A DNA stretch of 64,000 nt from Medicago truncatula (Eukaryota > Streptophyta > Magnoliopsida > Fabales > Fabaceae), in contig NC_053045.1 of NCBI RefSeq assembly GCF_003473485.1, positions 54,168,494 through 54,232,493 on the forward strand, read 5' to 3'. A program made the translations under genes and the position numbers. Below, in pieces: positions 49,201 through 61,000 of this stretch. The first letter of the stretch is position 1, and each line of letters begins with the position of its first letter. The notes below the pieces were generated by a model. The model was not told where the DNA came from. It was given only the letters and a program-made list of their open reading frames with translations, and did no database searches.

Positions 49201-49697
49201 TTCCTAGTTTTCCAAAATTGAAACATGGATTTCTTTCACTCTTGACATTTTTTCCTACACTCTTATTATTGAGTGAAATTCATGTTGGCATAAAAGGAGT
49301 TCTAGCATCTCTCTCTCTCACTCTTAACATTTTTTCCAACACTATTATTGAGTGAAATTCATGGAAGTCTCATCACTTTGAAAACGGGTCCCAAGTAATG
49401 TAACCCACATGACTTTCATCCAATAAGAGAGAGATAGAAAGAGAATGTTAGAGTAAGTATTGTTGGTACTTTTCATCGGCATAGTATTTGTAGTATTCTA
49501 TGGTTGAAGATTTTTTGTTGCTTATGTTTAAAATAATCTTTGGCATATGAGAAAATATTGTTTTAGAATAAGATGCCTTTGACCTAATACAATATAAGTT
49601 CCTGTTTTCCGCAGGCCGTGTTGTATTTTTAGGTCCGGGTGATGATCCTAAGCAACAGACACAACAAAATGACCTGAGAGCAGTTGGCTATTATTAA
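46202..49697 (+). CDS. Mitochondrial-type single-stranded DNA-binding protein (SSB)
   Basis: Bacterial-type SSB with an OB fold, expected to coat single-stranded DNA in organelles. Exons 46202-46453, 46533-46860, 49615-49697; 663 nt, 220 aa plus stop. The first about 80 residues are rich in Ser, Thr, Pro, His and Arg, as in a mitochondrial or plastid presequence. The OB region starts at GVYRAILVGKAGQKPLQKKLKSG and includes QWHRVTVYPERLG and LYVEGNLETKVF, the two best-kept SSB blocks. The last exon adds GRVVFLGPGDDPK and a short Gln-rich tail ending GYY. The start at 46202 is the likely one; an in-frame ATG at 46145 lies in what looks like leader, and 46217 would also keep the presequence. The second intron is 2.75 kb and filled with MITEs. 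Confidence 0.88.
47278..47487. mobile_element. AGCTTAT-family MITE in SSB intron
   Basis: Ends GGCTCCGTTTGGATTGAGCTTAT and, reversed, GGGCCCATTTGGATTAGCTTAT enclose about 210 bp rich in ATAAGCT/AGCTTAT. A related copy precedes it at 46970-47110. Confidence 0.65.
47779..48145. mobile_element. Tourist-like (PIF/Harbinger) MITE 1
   Basis: The ends GGCTCTGTTTGG and CAAACAGAGCC are inverted, with TTA on both sides (47776-47778 and 48146-48148). The interior carries GGAGGGTTTT-type blocks on both arms. Confidence 0.88.
48149..48519. mobile_element. Tourist-like (PIF/Harbinger) MITE 2
   Basis: Same family as its neighbour. The ends are GGGCTTTGTTTGG and, on the right, AACAAAGCC, followed by TTA at 48520-48522. 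The left TTA (48146-48148) is shared with MITE 1. Confidence 0.88.
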
Positions 49698-51679
49698 TTT
49701 TATGCTTCAAATAGGAACATGGATTCAGTTGGCAATGGAGAATTTTTTATTCTGTAATTATATTCTGGAGTTTTACAACAAATTTGGAATTGTTAGAGAC
49801 GTTTGTCATGTTACAAACTCTTGATCTAAGTGATCTTGCTTTTGTGCTTTGTAACACAAGGACTATATAAATCAACTTTCTTGCGTGTTATGGTGGCAAA
49901 CTTGTGTCAGTGCAAGTATTTCAGTTTACGAAAAGGACTTTATCTCTGGGACTAACCTTTCATTCTGTTCAAAACTCTGGATGCTAGTCTTGAAAGTTAT
50001 GGCTATGGGATGCTGCTTTGCCCCAAGAGCTTCTTAAACTTTTTTCTGAACAAACTGTTGCTATGTAATTGAACTGAATAGGATTGTAACAATTCTTTCT
50101 ATATACCACGACAGAGTTGGTCTACAATAACATGCAAACAATCTTGTCTAGCTTTTTTGCCCTTAAAATGCATGTACATTTGAAATTTTGAAGTTCAAAA
50201 TAGAAGCTCACCTCCATTTTTTGAGATAATTTTTTTTTTTCTCTCTTCCTTTTCTGGGAATTGAGATGAAGTTACCTTTGATAATGTTGTGCCATCAATC
50301 AATTTGTGCAAGATAATTATTTTTGTAACATCTTGCGTATGTCGGATGATGTTGAATTGATGTTACTCTTTGCAGGAGTTGCATTCTCTCTGAATGAGAA
50401 GAATGTCCTTCCAATGAAGTTAGAGTAAATCAGTGTACGGGGCTCTCGAAATTATGAGTTTAGTAATTTAATCTTTTCAAATTATAATAGCAATTTATTT
50501 ACTTTTTTTGACAAAACGATTTATTTAATAAAAAAATGTCTTGTAATTTAATCTTTCAACTTAAAAGATTTACCAATTGAATTATCTCGAGTTTCCTTTG
50601 CTTCCATGAATCTAATTGTTATGTGGATTACTTTTAACTCTCGAAGGGCATCAAGATCCATTTATTGTTATGCCAGTGCTTTATTTGACATATTTTTTAA
50701 AGAGTGATTGTAATACCTCTTCTTTTGTTTGTCTAGTGTGTTAATTCAATGCCTTATCTATAAAACAATAAATAAAAGATTTACAATTTGCCTTAAATAA
50801 TATCTTCTATAAAGCCTTCAAAATTGTGTTAGTAAATTTATAAAAGGACTAAATTGAACGTTGTAAAATACTCTTCCGAAGTTTCCATCCGTTAAGCAAA
50901 TTAGCACATCAACTCTTGAAATTAAAACTGAGATAACAACATTTGGAGAAAGAAAATAACAACACTGCAGTGTACTTTAAAGAAAACACGACAGTGAAGA
51001 TAGTAGTTCTCCACCCTCCGATTAAATAGAAAGTGAAAAAACAAAACTTTAAAGTAAACACAAACAGTAGGCTCTGATTATATTGTGAAAATATTTTATA
51101 TATTTCTTTTTTAAATTGCGTTAACTTTAATTGTTTTCAATGAGACACTGGAGACTAGACTCTTGATGTAAACAAATTGTGCTTTTTTTTTAAAATAAAT
51201 ATGAAAACACTAATAATCAGCATTTCATTATTTCGAAAAATGCATCATCTCAAACTAACATTTCATTTTCTCTTTATTACATCTTCTTATTAGCAAGTTA
51301 AAATATACATATATATTACAAGATAAAAAAAAATGGACCTAATATTGGGGAAGTGGAGAAAGGAGGAATGGGGGTGTGATATATAACATAACCCCAAATT
51401 TAAAAAATGAAAATGAAGCCGACTTAGTAAAGCAAAGCAACGTTGGGCTTAGTAGAAGAAAGCTGGCTAAAAACTCAAGTGGGTCGACTTCGACTCACTC
51501 ACTCACTCACGTTTATTGCTCTCTCTCTCTCTCTCTTCTTCTCTTTCTAAAGTTTGAGCGAAGCCGTGGTACCAAAAAACGAGATCTGCAGCGACGCGGC
51601 TCTCTCGGCTCAGATCGCTCAATTTCATCTCCCTCCATTTTCCCTCTCATTCATCACCAAAACTGCGTTTAATTTTTAC
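49698..51679. other. Intergenic between SSB and BED genes
   Basis: Contains the 3' UTR of the SSB gene (about 49700-50100) and the promoter and leader of the BED gene. The leader has a CT-rich microsatellite (about 51518-51545) and a (CACT)n run before it. No other gene is seen. Confidence 0.5.
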
Positions 51680-54600
51680 ATGGACTGGGGTGTTAATAGT
51701 AACAACAATCACTACAGAACTTACAAAGGTACTATACCTTAATTTACCTATTCATTCTTCATTACAACATTATATCTATCTGTAAATTCTATTGAATCAA
51801 TAATCGTGTATTTTTTGTTTGAGCAGAAGATCATAGTAATATTAATAAATCCATGATGGATTTGGAACTCATTTCAAACATGGATGGCCATGGCCTTGCT
51901 TCTTCAGAAAACCAACCAATTCCTGTTACTTCACCACTCAAACCAAGAAAGAAAACTATGACTTCTGTTTATTTGAAGTTCTTTGAGACTGCTGCTGATG
52001 GAAAGACTAGGAGATGCAAGTTTTGTGGACAGACCTATTCTATTGCAACTGCCACAGGTGCATTACCTTTCTCATCCAATTGGCTGTTTGTATGAGTGTA
52101 TGCATCTTTTTCATTGTTGTTATATTGATTCTGTGTCGGTCGCCGTAGGCCACCAACACAGACATCCAACATGACACTGACACGTAGACACTTCTAATCT
52201 AATGATTATAATCTGACTCAAGTGTCTATACTTGATGCTACAGAATTGTCTATAATATCCACTATACCATGAACCACAAATATTTCTCAGACTAGGCGTG
52301 TTCCTTTGTCGGATATGTAATGGTCCAACACATATGATTACACTGAATTATGTTATTTTCTCAAATTATTGTCTGTGTCCGGGTTTGAGTATGTGCTTCA
52401 TACTATATTAATGGTTGGTTTTCTTTTTTCAATAGTTGATTGTTTGCCATTTATTCATGTGTAATTAATCCTTGATATTAAAAATCAATCAAAGACATTT
52501 GATGCTAGATCAGTGTTACATTGTAGCATCCTTGGTTATGAAGATGTTTACCTAACGATTGTGCTTTTTGTACATGCATTCACCAAAGTTCCTTTATTTA
52601 TGTAGGCAATTTGGGGAGGCATCTTGCAAATCGCCATCCGGGATACGATAAGACAGGGGAAGCTGTCAGCAATTCAGCAGCTCGGCCCAATGTCGTAATC
52701 AAGAAATCTCAGACTCAAGGAAAAGTAAACCAGGTGGATTATGATCATTTAAATTGGTTACTCATTAGGTGGCTTGTTTTAGCTTCTCTACCTCCTTCAA
52801 CTCTAGAAGAGAAGTGGCTCGTAAATTCCTACAAGTTTCTAAACCCGACTATACAAATTTGGCCTAGTGACAAGTACAAAACTATACTTGATGAAGTCTT
52901 CCGAAGCATGAGGGAAGATGTAAGAGCCTTGTTAGAACAGGTTTCTTTTAAGTTCTCCATCACACTTGATTTCTGGACTTCCTTTGAACAGATTTTCTAT
53001 ATGAGTGTATCATGTCAGTGGATTGACGAAAACTGGTGCTTCCAGAAGTTGCTTCTTGATATCTGCCGCGTACCCTATCCATGTGGGGGTGCAGAAATCT
53101 ATCGTTGCCTCGTGAAAGTTCTTAAATTTTACAATATTGAAAGCAGAGTCCTGTCATGTACCCATGATAATAGTTCAAGTGCCATGCATGCCTGCCATAC
53201 TCTGAAAGAGGACTTGGATGGTCAGAAAATAGGACCGTTCTGTTACATTCCCTGCGCTGCTCGAACTTTGAACCTGATAATAGTTGATGGATTGAGATCT
53301 GCAAAACAAGTAATTTCAAAGATCCGAGAATTTGTAATAGAGTTAAATGCCTCACCAATAATCTCTGAGGATTTTGTTCAAATATCTACAGCTTATCAAG
53401 AAGGTACTTGGAAGTTTCCTCTTGATGTTTCAACAAGGTGGAGTGGAAACTACCAAATGCTTGATCTTGTTCGTAAGGTATCTCTTTAATTAGCTTTATA
53501 TTGAACATAAGAATCATCTGAAAAATTAACTATAGCAACATTTTTCTCAAATCACTGTTAGCATTGCAGTGCCAATATTTTACAAGACAAAGCTTGGAAT
53601 TGTAATGATTTGAATGCCTGAAGTTTTTCAATCAACACTTGTCTGAAAAGTACTGTAATTTTTTGTGTTTTCTAATGGATTCAGCCTGTGTGTTGATGTT
53701 TGTCTGATTGGAGCACTTGATTTAAACTGTGTTATGTATTACATTCATGTAGCATGCGACAGGAGTCTTGTATATTAAGATATCTTATGATGCATCACAC
53801 TTCACACTCTCACATGCACTCAAATTCAAAATTAGAAGCAATGAATACGGTAAATCATTGCATATTTTTGGTGATGCAGGCTGGTAAATCAGTGGATTCG
53901 GTTATTCATAAATATGAGGAGACACTAGGCAGTAGGATACTGCTGAGCCCTTCTGAAAAAAGTGTGGTTAACATCATGCATCAATATCTTGAGCCATTCT
54001 ACAAGACGACAAACGACCTCTGCACGAGCAATGTGCCAACAGTGGGGCTTGTCCTTTTCTTCATGGATCACATTTCAGAAACAATTGCTACCTGCAGAGA
54101 GTCATGTCCCAGCCCAGAATGGCTAAAAAGTGCTGCAGAAGAAATGGCTAAAAAGGCTAGAAATTATTTCAATCAGGTTTGCAACATATTTACATATATG
54201 ACCGCTATTCTAGATCCTCGAATAAAGGCAGAGCTGATCCCTGATAGTTTAAACTTGCAAAGTTTTCTGGACGAAGCAAGGACACATTTTATAAGAAACT
54301 ATTCTGTTAACCATTTCTCCTCCATGAGTTCTGGTTACAATGCACAAGAAATTGAAGATGGGGGAAGTGTTTCCTTTGCCGAGGAAATAGCTCGCAAAAA
54401 ACGTAGGACAAACATGAGTTCTGCCACTGATGAGCTTACACAGTACTTATCAGAGGCTCCAGCTCCTATAGCAACCGATGTTCTAGAGTGGTGGAAAGTA
54501 AACAGTGCGCGCTACCGTCGACTGTCTGTGATGGCTAGAGATTTCTTGGCTGTGCAGGCAACTTCAGTTGTGCCTGAAGAACTTTTCTGTGGCAAGGGGG

Positions 54601-54794
54601 ATGAAATTGACAAGCAACGATTCTGTATGCAGCATGATAGCACACAAGCCATTCTTTGTATCAAGTCGTGGATTCAGGTTGGCATCAAGTTCAAGTTTAA
54701 GTCGACCGAGATAGACTATGAGAGGTTGATGGAACTAGCAGCTGCTTCTGCAACAGATAATAGCCCTTCAAGTTCTGAGAAGAAGCAAAAATAA
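51680..54794 (+). CDS. BED zinc-finger hAT-derived protein, apparently domesticated
   Basis: hAT transposase-like protein. Exons 51680-51728, 51827-52057, 52606-53477, 53880-54794; 2067 nt, 688 aa plus stop. The BED finger is formed by C80, C83, H99 and H104 and is split by an intron. The RNase H-like core keeps D215 (ITLDFWTS), D281 (CTHDNSS) and a Glu at about 617-618 (VVPEELF). Flanking blocks are typical of the family: PCAARTLNLIIVDGL, STRWSGNYQMLDLVRK, a middle domain (GLVLFFMDHISETIATCRES, ILDPRIKAELIP) and the C-terminal dimerisation region (VLEWWKVNSARYRRLSVMARDFLAV). There are four intact exons and no hAT inverted ends or 8-bp duplication nearby. DAYSLEEPER/RICESLEEPER-like host genes are the best comparison. 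An alternative would be an old transposon that kept its frame by chance, which is unlikely at this length. Confidence 0.9.
52283..52402. mobile_element. Decayed GACAC-rich MITE in BED gene intron 2
   Basis: Inverted relative of the element at 32244-32404. Both contain TGAGAAAATAACATAATTCA next to a TATGTGT block, and the right end here reads, reversed, TATGAAGCACATAC. The left end is unclear. Confidence 0.65.
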
Positions 54795-55870
54795 ATGATA
54801 GAAGATGTCAGCACTGAAGGGTGGTGACAGTACTACTAACATGCAACATTACTTGTCATTTCTAGTTATATCTTGACTTTGGCTCATTTTCACAACTTAG
54901 ATAAGTAAACTGTTTTTTTCTTAACAAAAAAAAAAAACTTATTGATGTATTATATTAATATAATGCATTATGCTGTACAGTTCTGAATTCTGCAAATTAC
55001 TAACCTAGAGAAATATCAAATATATGCTCCTTGATGATGGAACTCTCTGTGCACCTGTATGATATTTGTGTGAACACCAATACAAACATATACTGAGTTT
55101 AAAAGGTATTTACTGTCGTACAATCCCATCATTATGCAGATGTTTGTTGAGATATTTGAACCACCAAGGTTGCTTAAAACAAGCTTAACTTGATATTTCA
55201 CTATTCAAAAGACAATTATAAGTAGAAAAAAAATAGAGAATTAAACGAAATATTGTGTAACAAGGGATAATTGATGACTCAGTCCCACATAGCTGTACCA
55301 TCAAAACTTGGAAATGGGTTCTCTAACTTTGTGATTTGGAAAAATGATAATGATTAAAATAAATAGTTTAAATGAGTAGGTCAAGAGATATATAGTGAAA
55401 GTTATCAAAAGTAGAGAATTGAAAGACAATCTATTAGTTAAAACTCGAGTGTAAACTTGTCAACATTTCATGCCACAATATGTTAAATAACACACACTCA
55501 TAATTTCATTCAATAAAAGCGAAGTATTTATCGTCGATTACCGAGGACTAATCTTCGTTGATGAACTTATTAATGCACATATGCAAATTAAACTAGTTTC
55601 ACGCTATTATTAAGGTATGACGTTTTGTTGTATTATAAGAATATATATTGCTTTCACAATAAGATAATATTGGTTTGAGTAAAACGAAGCTTGATTTCGC
55701 TTAGAAAAAAAACAATGAACCGAATGACATGCTATAAGACAAACTAACTGGTCCTGCCAGAAATGTCTGATTGCAAAACTAAAAATAAATGCTCTTGCCT
55801 TATTTTTTTTCACGGTTCCTATTGATGCCAATACATGAAAAAGTCAGTGTTATAGCATTGATCCACCTGA
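54795..55870. other. Intergenic, 3' UTR of BED gene and oleosin upstream region
   Basis: The first about 150 bp is probably 3' UTR. The remainder is AT-rich with no supported gene. Confidence 0.45.
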
Positions 55871-55920
55871 TATGAGGGAACCTAAACAAAACAAAACCCC
55901 ATTTCCCACCTCTATTCCTT

Positions 55921-56047
55921 CCACGTACACAACTTGCATGTCACCAAAACAACCCCACACCTGTCCCTTTATTATTAAATTTCACTCTTCATTCATTATT
56001 CACTTTTTCATTTCATTCTCTCTCAAACAAATCACATTTCCTTTCCA
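55921..56047 (+). promoter_or_regulatory. Oleosin promoter and leader with seed-type motifs
   Basis: Upstream of the oleosin ATG lie CCACGTAC (ACGT core, 55921), TTGCATGTC (RY-like, about 55934) and ACACCTG (ABI5-type ACACNNG, about 55956), then a TATA-like TTTATTATTAAAT (about 55968). The set fits seed/ABA-controlled expression, but function is inferred. Confidence 0.45.
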
Positions 56048-56503
56048 ATGGCTGATCATAACCAAACCTCACCCACATTTCTAAGAAAGCTTCAAGACAA
56101 TCTCCACTCCCCAAACTCAACCCAGCTTGCAGGTCTCTTAACCCTACTCGTCACTGGATCCATTTTCCTCCTCCTTACCGGTCTAACTGTCGCCGCCACC
56201 GTCGTCTCCCTCATCTTCTTCTCCCCATTGATCATCGTTTCAAGCCCAATATGGGTCCCAGCTGGTACCTTTCTCTTCCTCCTTGCTGCTGGATTCTTGT
56301 CCATGTGTGGATTTGGTGTTGTTGCTGTAGCTGCTTCCTCTTGGTTCTATCGTTACTTTAGAGGTCTTCATCCTCCCGGTTCGGACCGGGTTGATTATGC
56401 AAGGAACCGCCTTTATGATACTGCTTCTCATGTTAAAGATTATGCAAGAGAATATGGTGGTTATTTGCAGAGTAAGGTTAAGGATGCAGCTCCTGGTGCT
56501 TGA
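56048..56503 (+). CDS. Oleosin, oil-body coat protein
   Basis: Small intronless gene, 151 aa. It coats lipid droplets in seeds or pollen. Residues 1-25 are a short polar N terminus. Residues about 27-98 form one long hydrophobic hairpin with the proline knot at P60, S66-P67 and P71 (P-x5-SP-x3-P, exact). The C terminus is amphipathic with [38 protein letters not shown]-like repeats of Tyr/Arg/Asp. The start is the first ATG and the next in-frame Met lies far inside the hairpin. The length is that of the low-molecular-weight oleosins. A (TTTTG)n run follows the stop at about 56575-56600. Confidence 0.95.
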   Translation: MADHNQTSPTFLRKLQDNLHSPNSTQLAGLLTLLVTGSIFLLLTGLTVAATVVSLIFFSPLIIVSSPIWVPAGTFLFLLAAGFLSMCGFGVVAVAASSWFYRYFRGLHPPGSDRVDYARNRLYDTASHVKDYAREYGGYLQSKVKDAAPGA

Positions 56504-58016
56504 TTGAACCAAACCGGTTCGGTTGGTTGGTTGGTTCACTAGCTTATACTATCATATATTTATATTCAACCGGGTTTTTTTGTTTTGTTTTGTTTTGTTT
56601 ATTTTTATATATGTATGGTTCAATATTAAGTTAAGGTGTGTGTACGTAATCATAATTGTTAGTGGAATTAAGTTATGTCATCTTTATATTCTTTTGTTAC
56701 TTTTTTGGTGTGTGATGCTTTGCAATCGTGTCTGTCTATGTCTTACTGTTTGATATGGGCACGAGAAGAATCACGAATATAATTTTTTTTTTTTTTATAA
56801 TATTGTCTAGCATATTCGGTTTGTTATTCTATCCTAGTTGTCTTCGTTATAATTAGTTATGTTAATTAAAATTGCAAGGAAATGAGAAATTAAAAGAAAA
56901 ACTCTAGTAGAGAGTTTGTAATATGATTTTACTGTGCTATTAATTAATAGAGCAATTCAAATGTTAATACCAAAATTGGGATCTTTCCTCATTTTTGGTG
57001 AGTCATAATCATCTAAATCCCTATGGCAAACCACTTTAAAACTCAACCCGAACTCGCTCAATTGTAATTGTCTTTTTTCTACACACACATTTATAGCTAG
57101 AACCAACGTGGCAATGTAGATGCTTATGTGTGTTGGACTTGGATTCAATTGTGATCGATTCGTCTCGCATCTATTTATAAATGGGTAAAATATTTGATTC
57201 ACAATAGAGATAAATCATATGCTTAATTCATGTCTTATGGTGTGAATGTGATGTCTTTTTCTTGTACTTGTCTCTGATGCTCGCAGACTCCCAACACATG
57301 TACCATGTGGTTCTTGATCATCCTATAGTTTATAGTTTATCTTGATCATCCTCTGCAAATAGCAATGTGATTACCCTCTATTTAATATATCTTTACCACA
57401 TAATTTAAATGTCTTTTCTATATATTCAAACCACTTAAGTTGGATTTCAACCATCTTTTCCACTGTACGTGTTACTCCAACTCTCTTTAATGTTTGTTAT
57501 TTATAATTTTATCATATTCTAACACTACAAAATCTTCTCTTTTACGCCTAATTTATACTACATCTTTTGTCCCACACTCTGAATTTGATTATTTACATCA
57601 ATTTCTTCTTCATTTTCTATTATGAATCTAAAATATTTAAACAATTTAATTTGTGGTTTTAAACGTTGAGAAATATATTTAAAAAATATTTACATGATAT
57701 TAGATAAATCAAATTGCAATATCGCCGGTACTGTGCACGAATTCATGGTGAGGGATTGTATCACATCCATAGTCTGAATAGATTTATGAATGTTTGATTA
57801 TGTTGACAAAACATATACACAATAGCGAAAAGGGAAATTAACATGTTTTGATTTATCTAGCCAAATAACATATTTGATTTATTTAGCCAAATAACTTATC
57901 AGAATACATTTTGTCTACAAAGTGGTCTATTGAATTTGATGTTTTTTTTAAAAAAAGCACACAAGAAAAGGAAAATGAAGAAGAGTGTGGAAAAGTAACG
58001 AAAGAGAGTGGTCGAC
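56504..58016. other. Intergenic between oleosin and RAD51C
   Basis: The oleosin 3' UTR (with a TTTTG repeat) is followed by AT-rich DNA. No gene is supported; the RAD51C promoter should be in the last few hundred bases. Confidence 0.5.
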
Positions 58017-61000
58017 ATGGAAATCGGAATGCTACCAATCTCGGCATCAAAGAGAGGAAAGCTCTTAGCAGCTGGTTACACAACACTCCACTCCATTCTT
58101 CGCACTTCCACCACTCATCTTGTTCGAGGTGTCATTTTCAAACCCCCCTTTTAAATGTTAAAAAGTATTTTGTTTTTCAAATTGTAGCATTTTATCAATT
58201 TAGTCCCTCATATTCACAATATTTCATAATGATCCCCAAAATTGTATAAAATAGCAATGTCATGGTTATATTTGAAACTATATGAATACTTTTAGGCAAT
58301 TTTAGTAATATGAGGGACTAAATATACAGTCTTACAATTTTGGATCAAAATGTTAATTAGGTTCGTTTCTTCATTGGAATTTACAGGGACCATACTGATA
58401 TTAGTTAGTAATGTCGAGGTTGTATTTGAAACTAAATGAATATGGTCAGATATGCCTTTTTGGAATTTTAGGCTTGTTTTGCAATATTGTTTATAATAGG
58501 GACTAAATTGATACCGTTTTATAATTTTGACAACCAAGTGAATACTGTCATATATGTCTTTTTGCAATTTTAGGGATTGTTTTGCAATATTGATAATATG
58601 AAGGACTAAGTTGATACAGTACTTCAATTTTGAGGATCAAATTGGGTATTTGCTCTTAAAAAGTTACGTTTTTTCTTCAATTTTTTCACACATACCCATG
58701 ATTTGATTTGAACAGATATAGAAGTTTCTGAGAGTGAAGCTTTGGAGATTCTGAATTTTGCAACCAGAAGTAATGATTTGGACAAATCAAGTGGGAGTAA
58801 CACTAATGTTATTGATGGTATGTGTTGATTCCAATGATGTATATCAACTTCAATTTCCATTTCTACGTAAAAAGTTAGCTTTTCACTTATGCAGTTATCA
58901 GAGTTTTTAGGTTTAATGCCATGTATAAATAGTTCTAATGTCAGTAGATAAATTCAATCCAATTATTATCCAAACATACCCTATGTGAATAATGCTAATG
59001 GAGGTGATCTTGCTCAAAAGTTTAGCAACATCTTGAGCCAATTGATTCTCGTGCTTAACCTTAGATGGGATGTAGATATAGAATTTCATTCCTAGAAATA
59101 CTCCCTTTGTTAAGTATGTGAAGATTACCGATTGAGGAAAGTTAAATAACTATCAAGTGCACTATGTGTATGCTCAATGACAAAATTAATAGACATTCTG
59201 TTTGGTGGACATGTTTGGATGATCTTATTTGAGCTTATCTACTGGCATAAACACTTATGAGACTGTTTAAGAGGGTTTATGGAAACAATTTATGATATGT
59301 CTATAACCTTGTTTTAGCTTGACTCCATACGATTTCCAGGATATTTTGTGAAGTCAGCTTATAGCTTATACAAAAACATTTTCACTTTTTTGTTTTGTTA
59401 CTGAAATAGCTTATACACAAGCACCAATATGATAAGAGGTAGTTAAGTTGTTTATCGAAACAGGGTCTCTTACCATTGGAATACATATGTAGTTTTGTGA
59501 AAGCTCTTTATTCAACTGAAATATGTATATTCCCTTGTGTATGCAAAAAAAATAAAATTCTTTCTGTTTTGCGTTTTCTCCATTTTTTTTTTGTTGTGTA
59601 GGTGGTCAGACTGCTTGGGATATGCTCAATGAGGAAAGATTTTCTTCTCTCATTACCACTTCTTGTCTTGATCTAGATAACATCCTTGGTGGAGGGATTA
59701 ATTGCAAAGAAGTGACTGAAATTGGTGAGTGACTGTTTGTTGGAACACAATCATAACTTCCAATTAAATTATATGTTTTTGAGCCTTAACAGTTTTCTTC
59801 TCTATTCTGCGTTGCAATATAATTCTTAGTTTATTTATTTATTTAGGTGGAGTCCCGGGCATCGGTAAAACACAAATAGGGTATGTATGCTGTCATTCCG
59901 ATTTCTATTTCATGTTTCTATTTTTTCATCTTGAGTTGTGAAATATTTTGGTTAGTTATAGTAATGCGTAGTGTTTGCTTCTGCAGGATTCAACTTGCAG
60001 TAAATGTTCAGATTCCCTTAGACTATGGTGGCCTAGGTGGGAAGGCAATATACATCGGTAAGAGTCTTAATTATACGATATTCTAATACTCATTCACCAT
60101 TTGATGCAAGTCTTTGATTTCACGTGTGCATGCATGATACTCAGATACTGAAGGAAGCTTTATGGTTGAACGTGTTCTTCAAATTGCTGAAGCATGCATA
60201 GAAGACATGTCAGAATATAGCCACCACTTTCACAAGGATAATCAAGCTTTTGGAGTTAAAATGCACCCGAATAGTATCTTGGAAAATATATTCTATTTTC
60301 GTGTTTGCAGCTATACTGAACAAATTGCGTTGGTAAATTACTTGGACAAATTCGTAACGGAGCATAAAGATGTGAGTATAGTTTTCATCTATTCAATTGA
60401 TATTTCTTTTGGAAACATTGTAAAGTTGATTCTTCATTTTAATTTGACGTAATCCTTCTCACTGTACAATGCCTTGGGCTGTAACTAGTTAAAAGTACTC
60501 TGATTATGCTTTATTTTCTTCTGCATTCAGGCAATTGTTTTAGTAAAACTTAATTTTTCCATCATGATATTCTTTTAATGCATTGTTATAGGTGAAGATC
60601 ATCATTATTGATAGTGTTACTTTCCACTTCCGCCAAGACTTTGATGATATGGCTCTCCGGACTCGATTACTTGGTGAAATGTCATTGAAGTTGATGAAGC
60701 TTGCAAAGAACTTATCTTTGGCTGTAAGATTCATTTCATTTTGCTTGCAAGACATGTGCTTTTTTATTGAATTGATCTTTGATAGCAGTGACATGAGGAA
60801 TTTGAAATTTGTGTTGATCGCTATCAAGTTTTTGCTTTATCAGAAAGCTTTTGTCCGTACCGCTGATTCCGTCTATTGGGTGCATTAAACTAGAACTCTA
60901 TATATTAGGAATTGGATACCTGCATAGCCACTCTAACTCTAAGTTAGTGAATAGGTCAAAACAGAGCATATAAATAAAGAGAACTTAAAAAATAAAAAAT

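Noticed and set aside
53754-53879. Start of a separate gene at 53754
   Set aside because: The first 42 codons are intron; the hAT frame joins 53477 to 53880 exactly.
56092-56539. Minus-strand ORFs over the oleosin gene
   Set aside because: Shadows of the oleosin coding strand, which has the exact proline knot.
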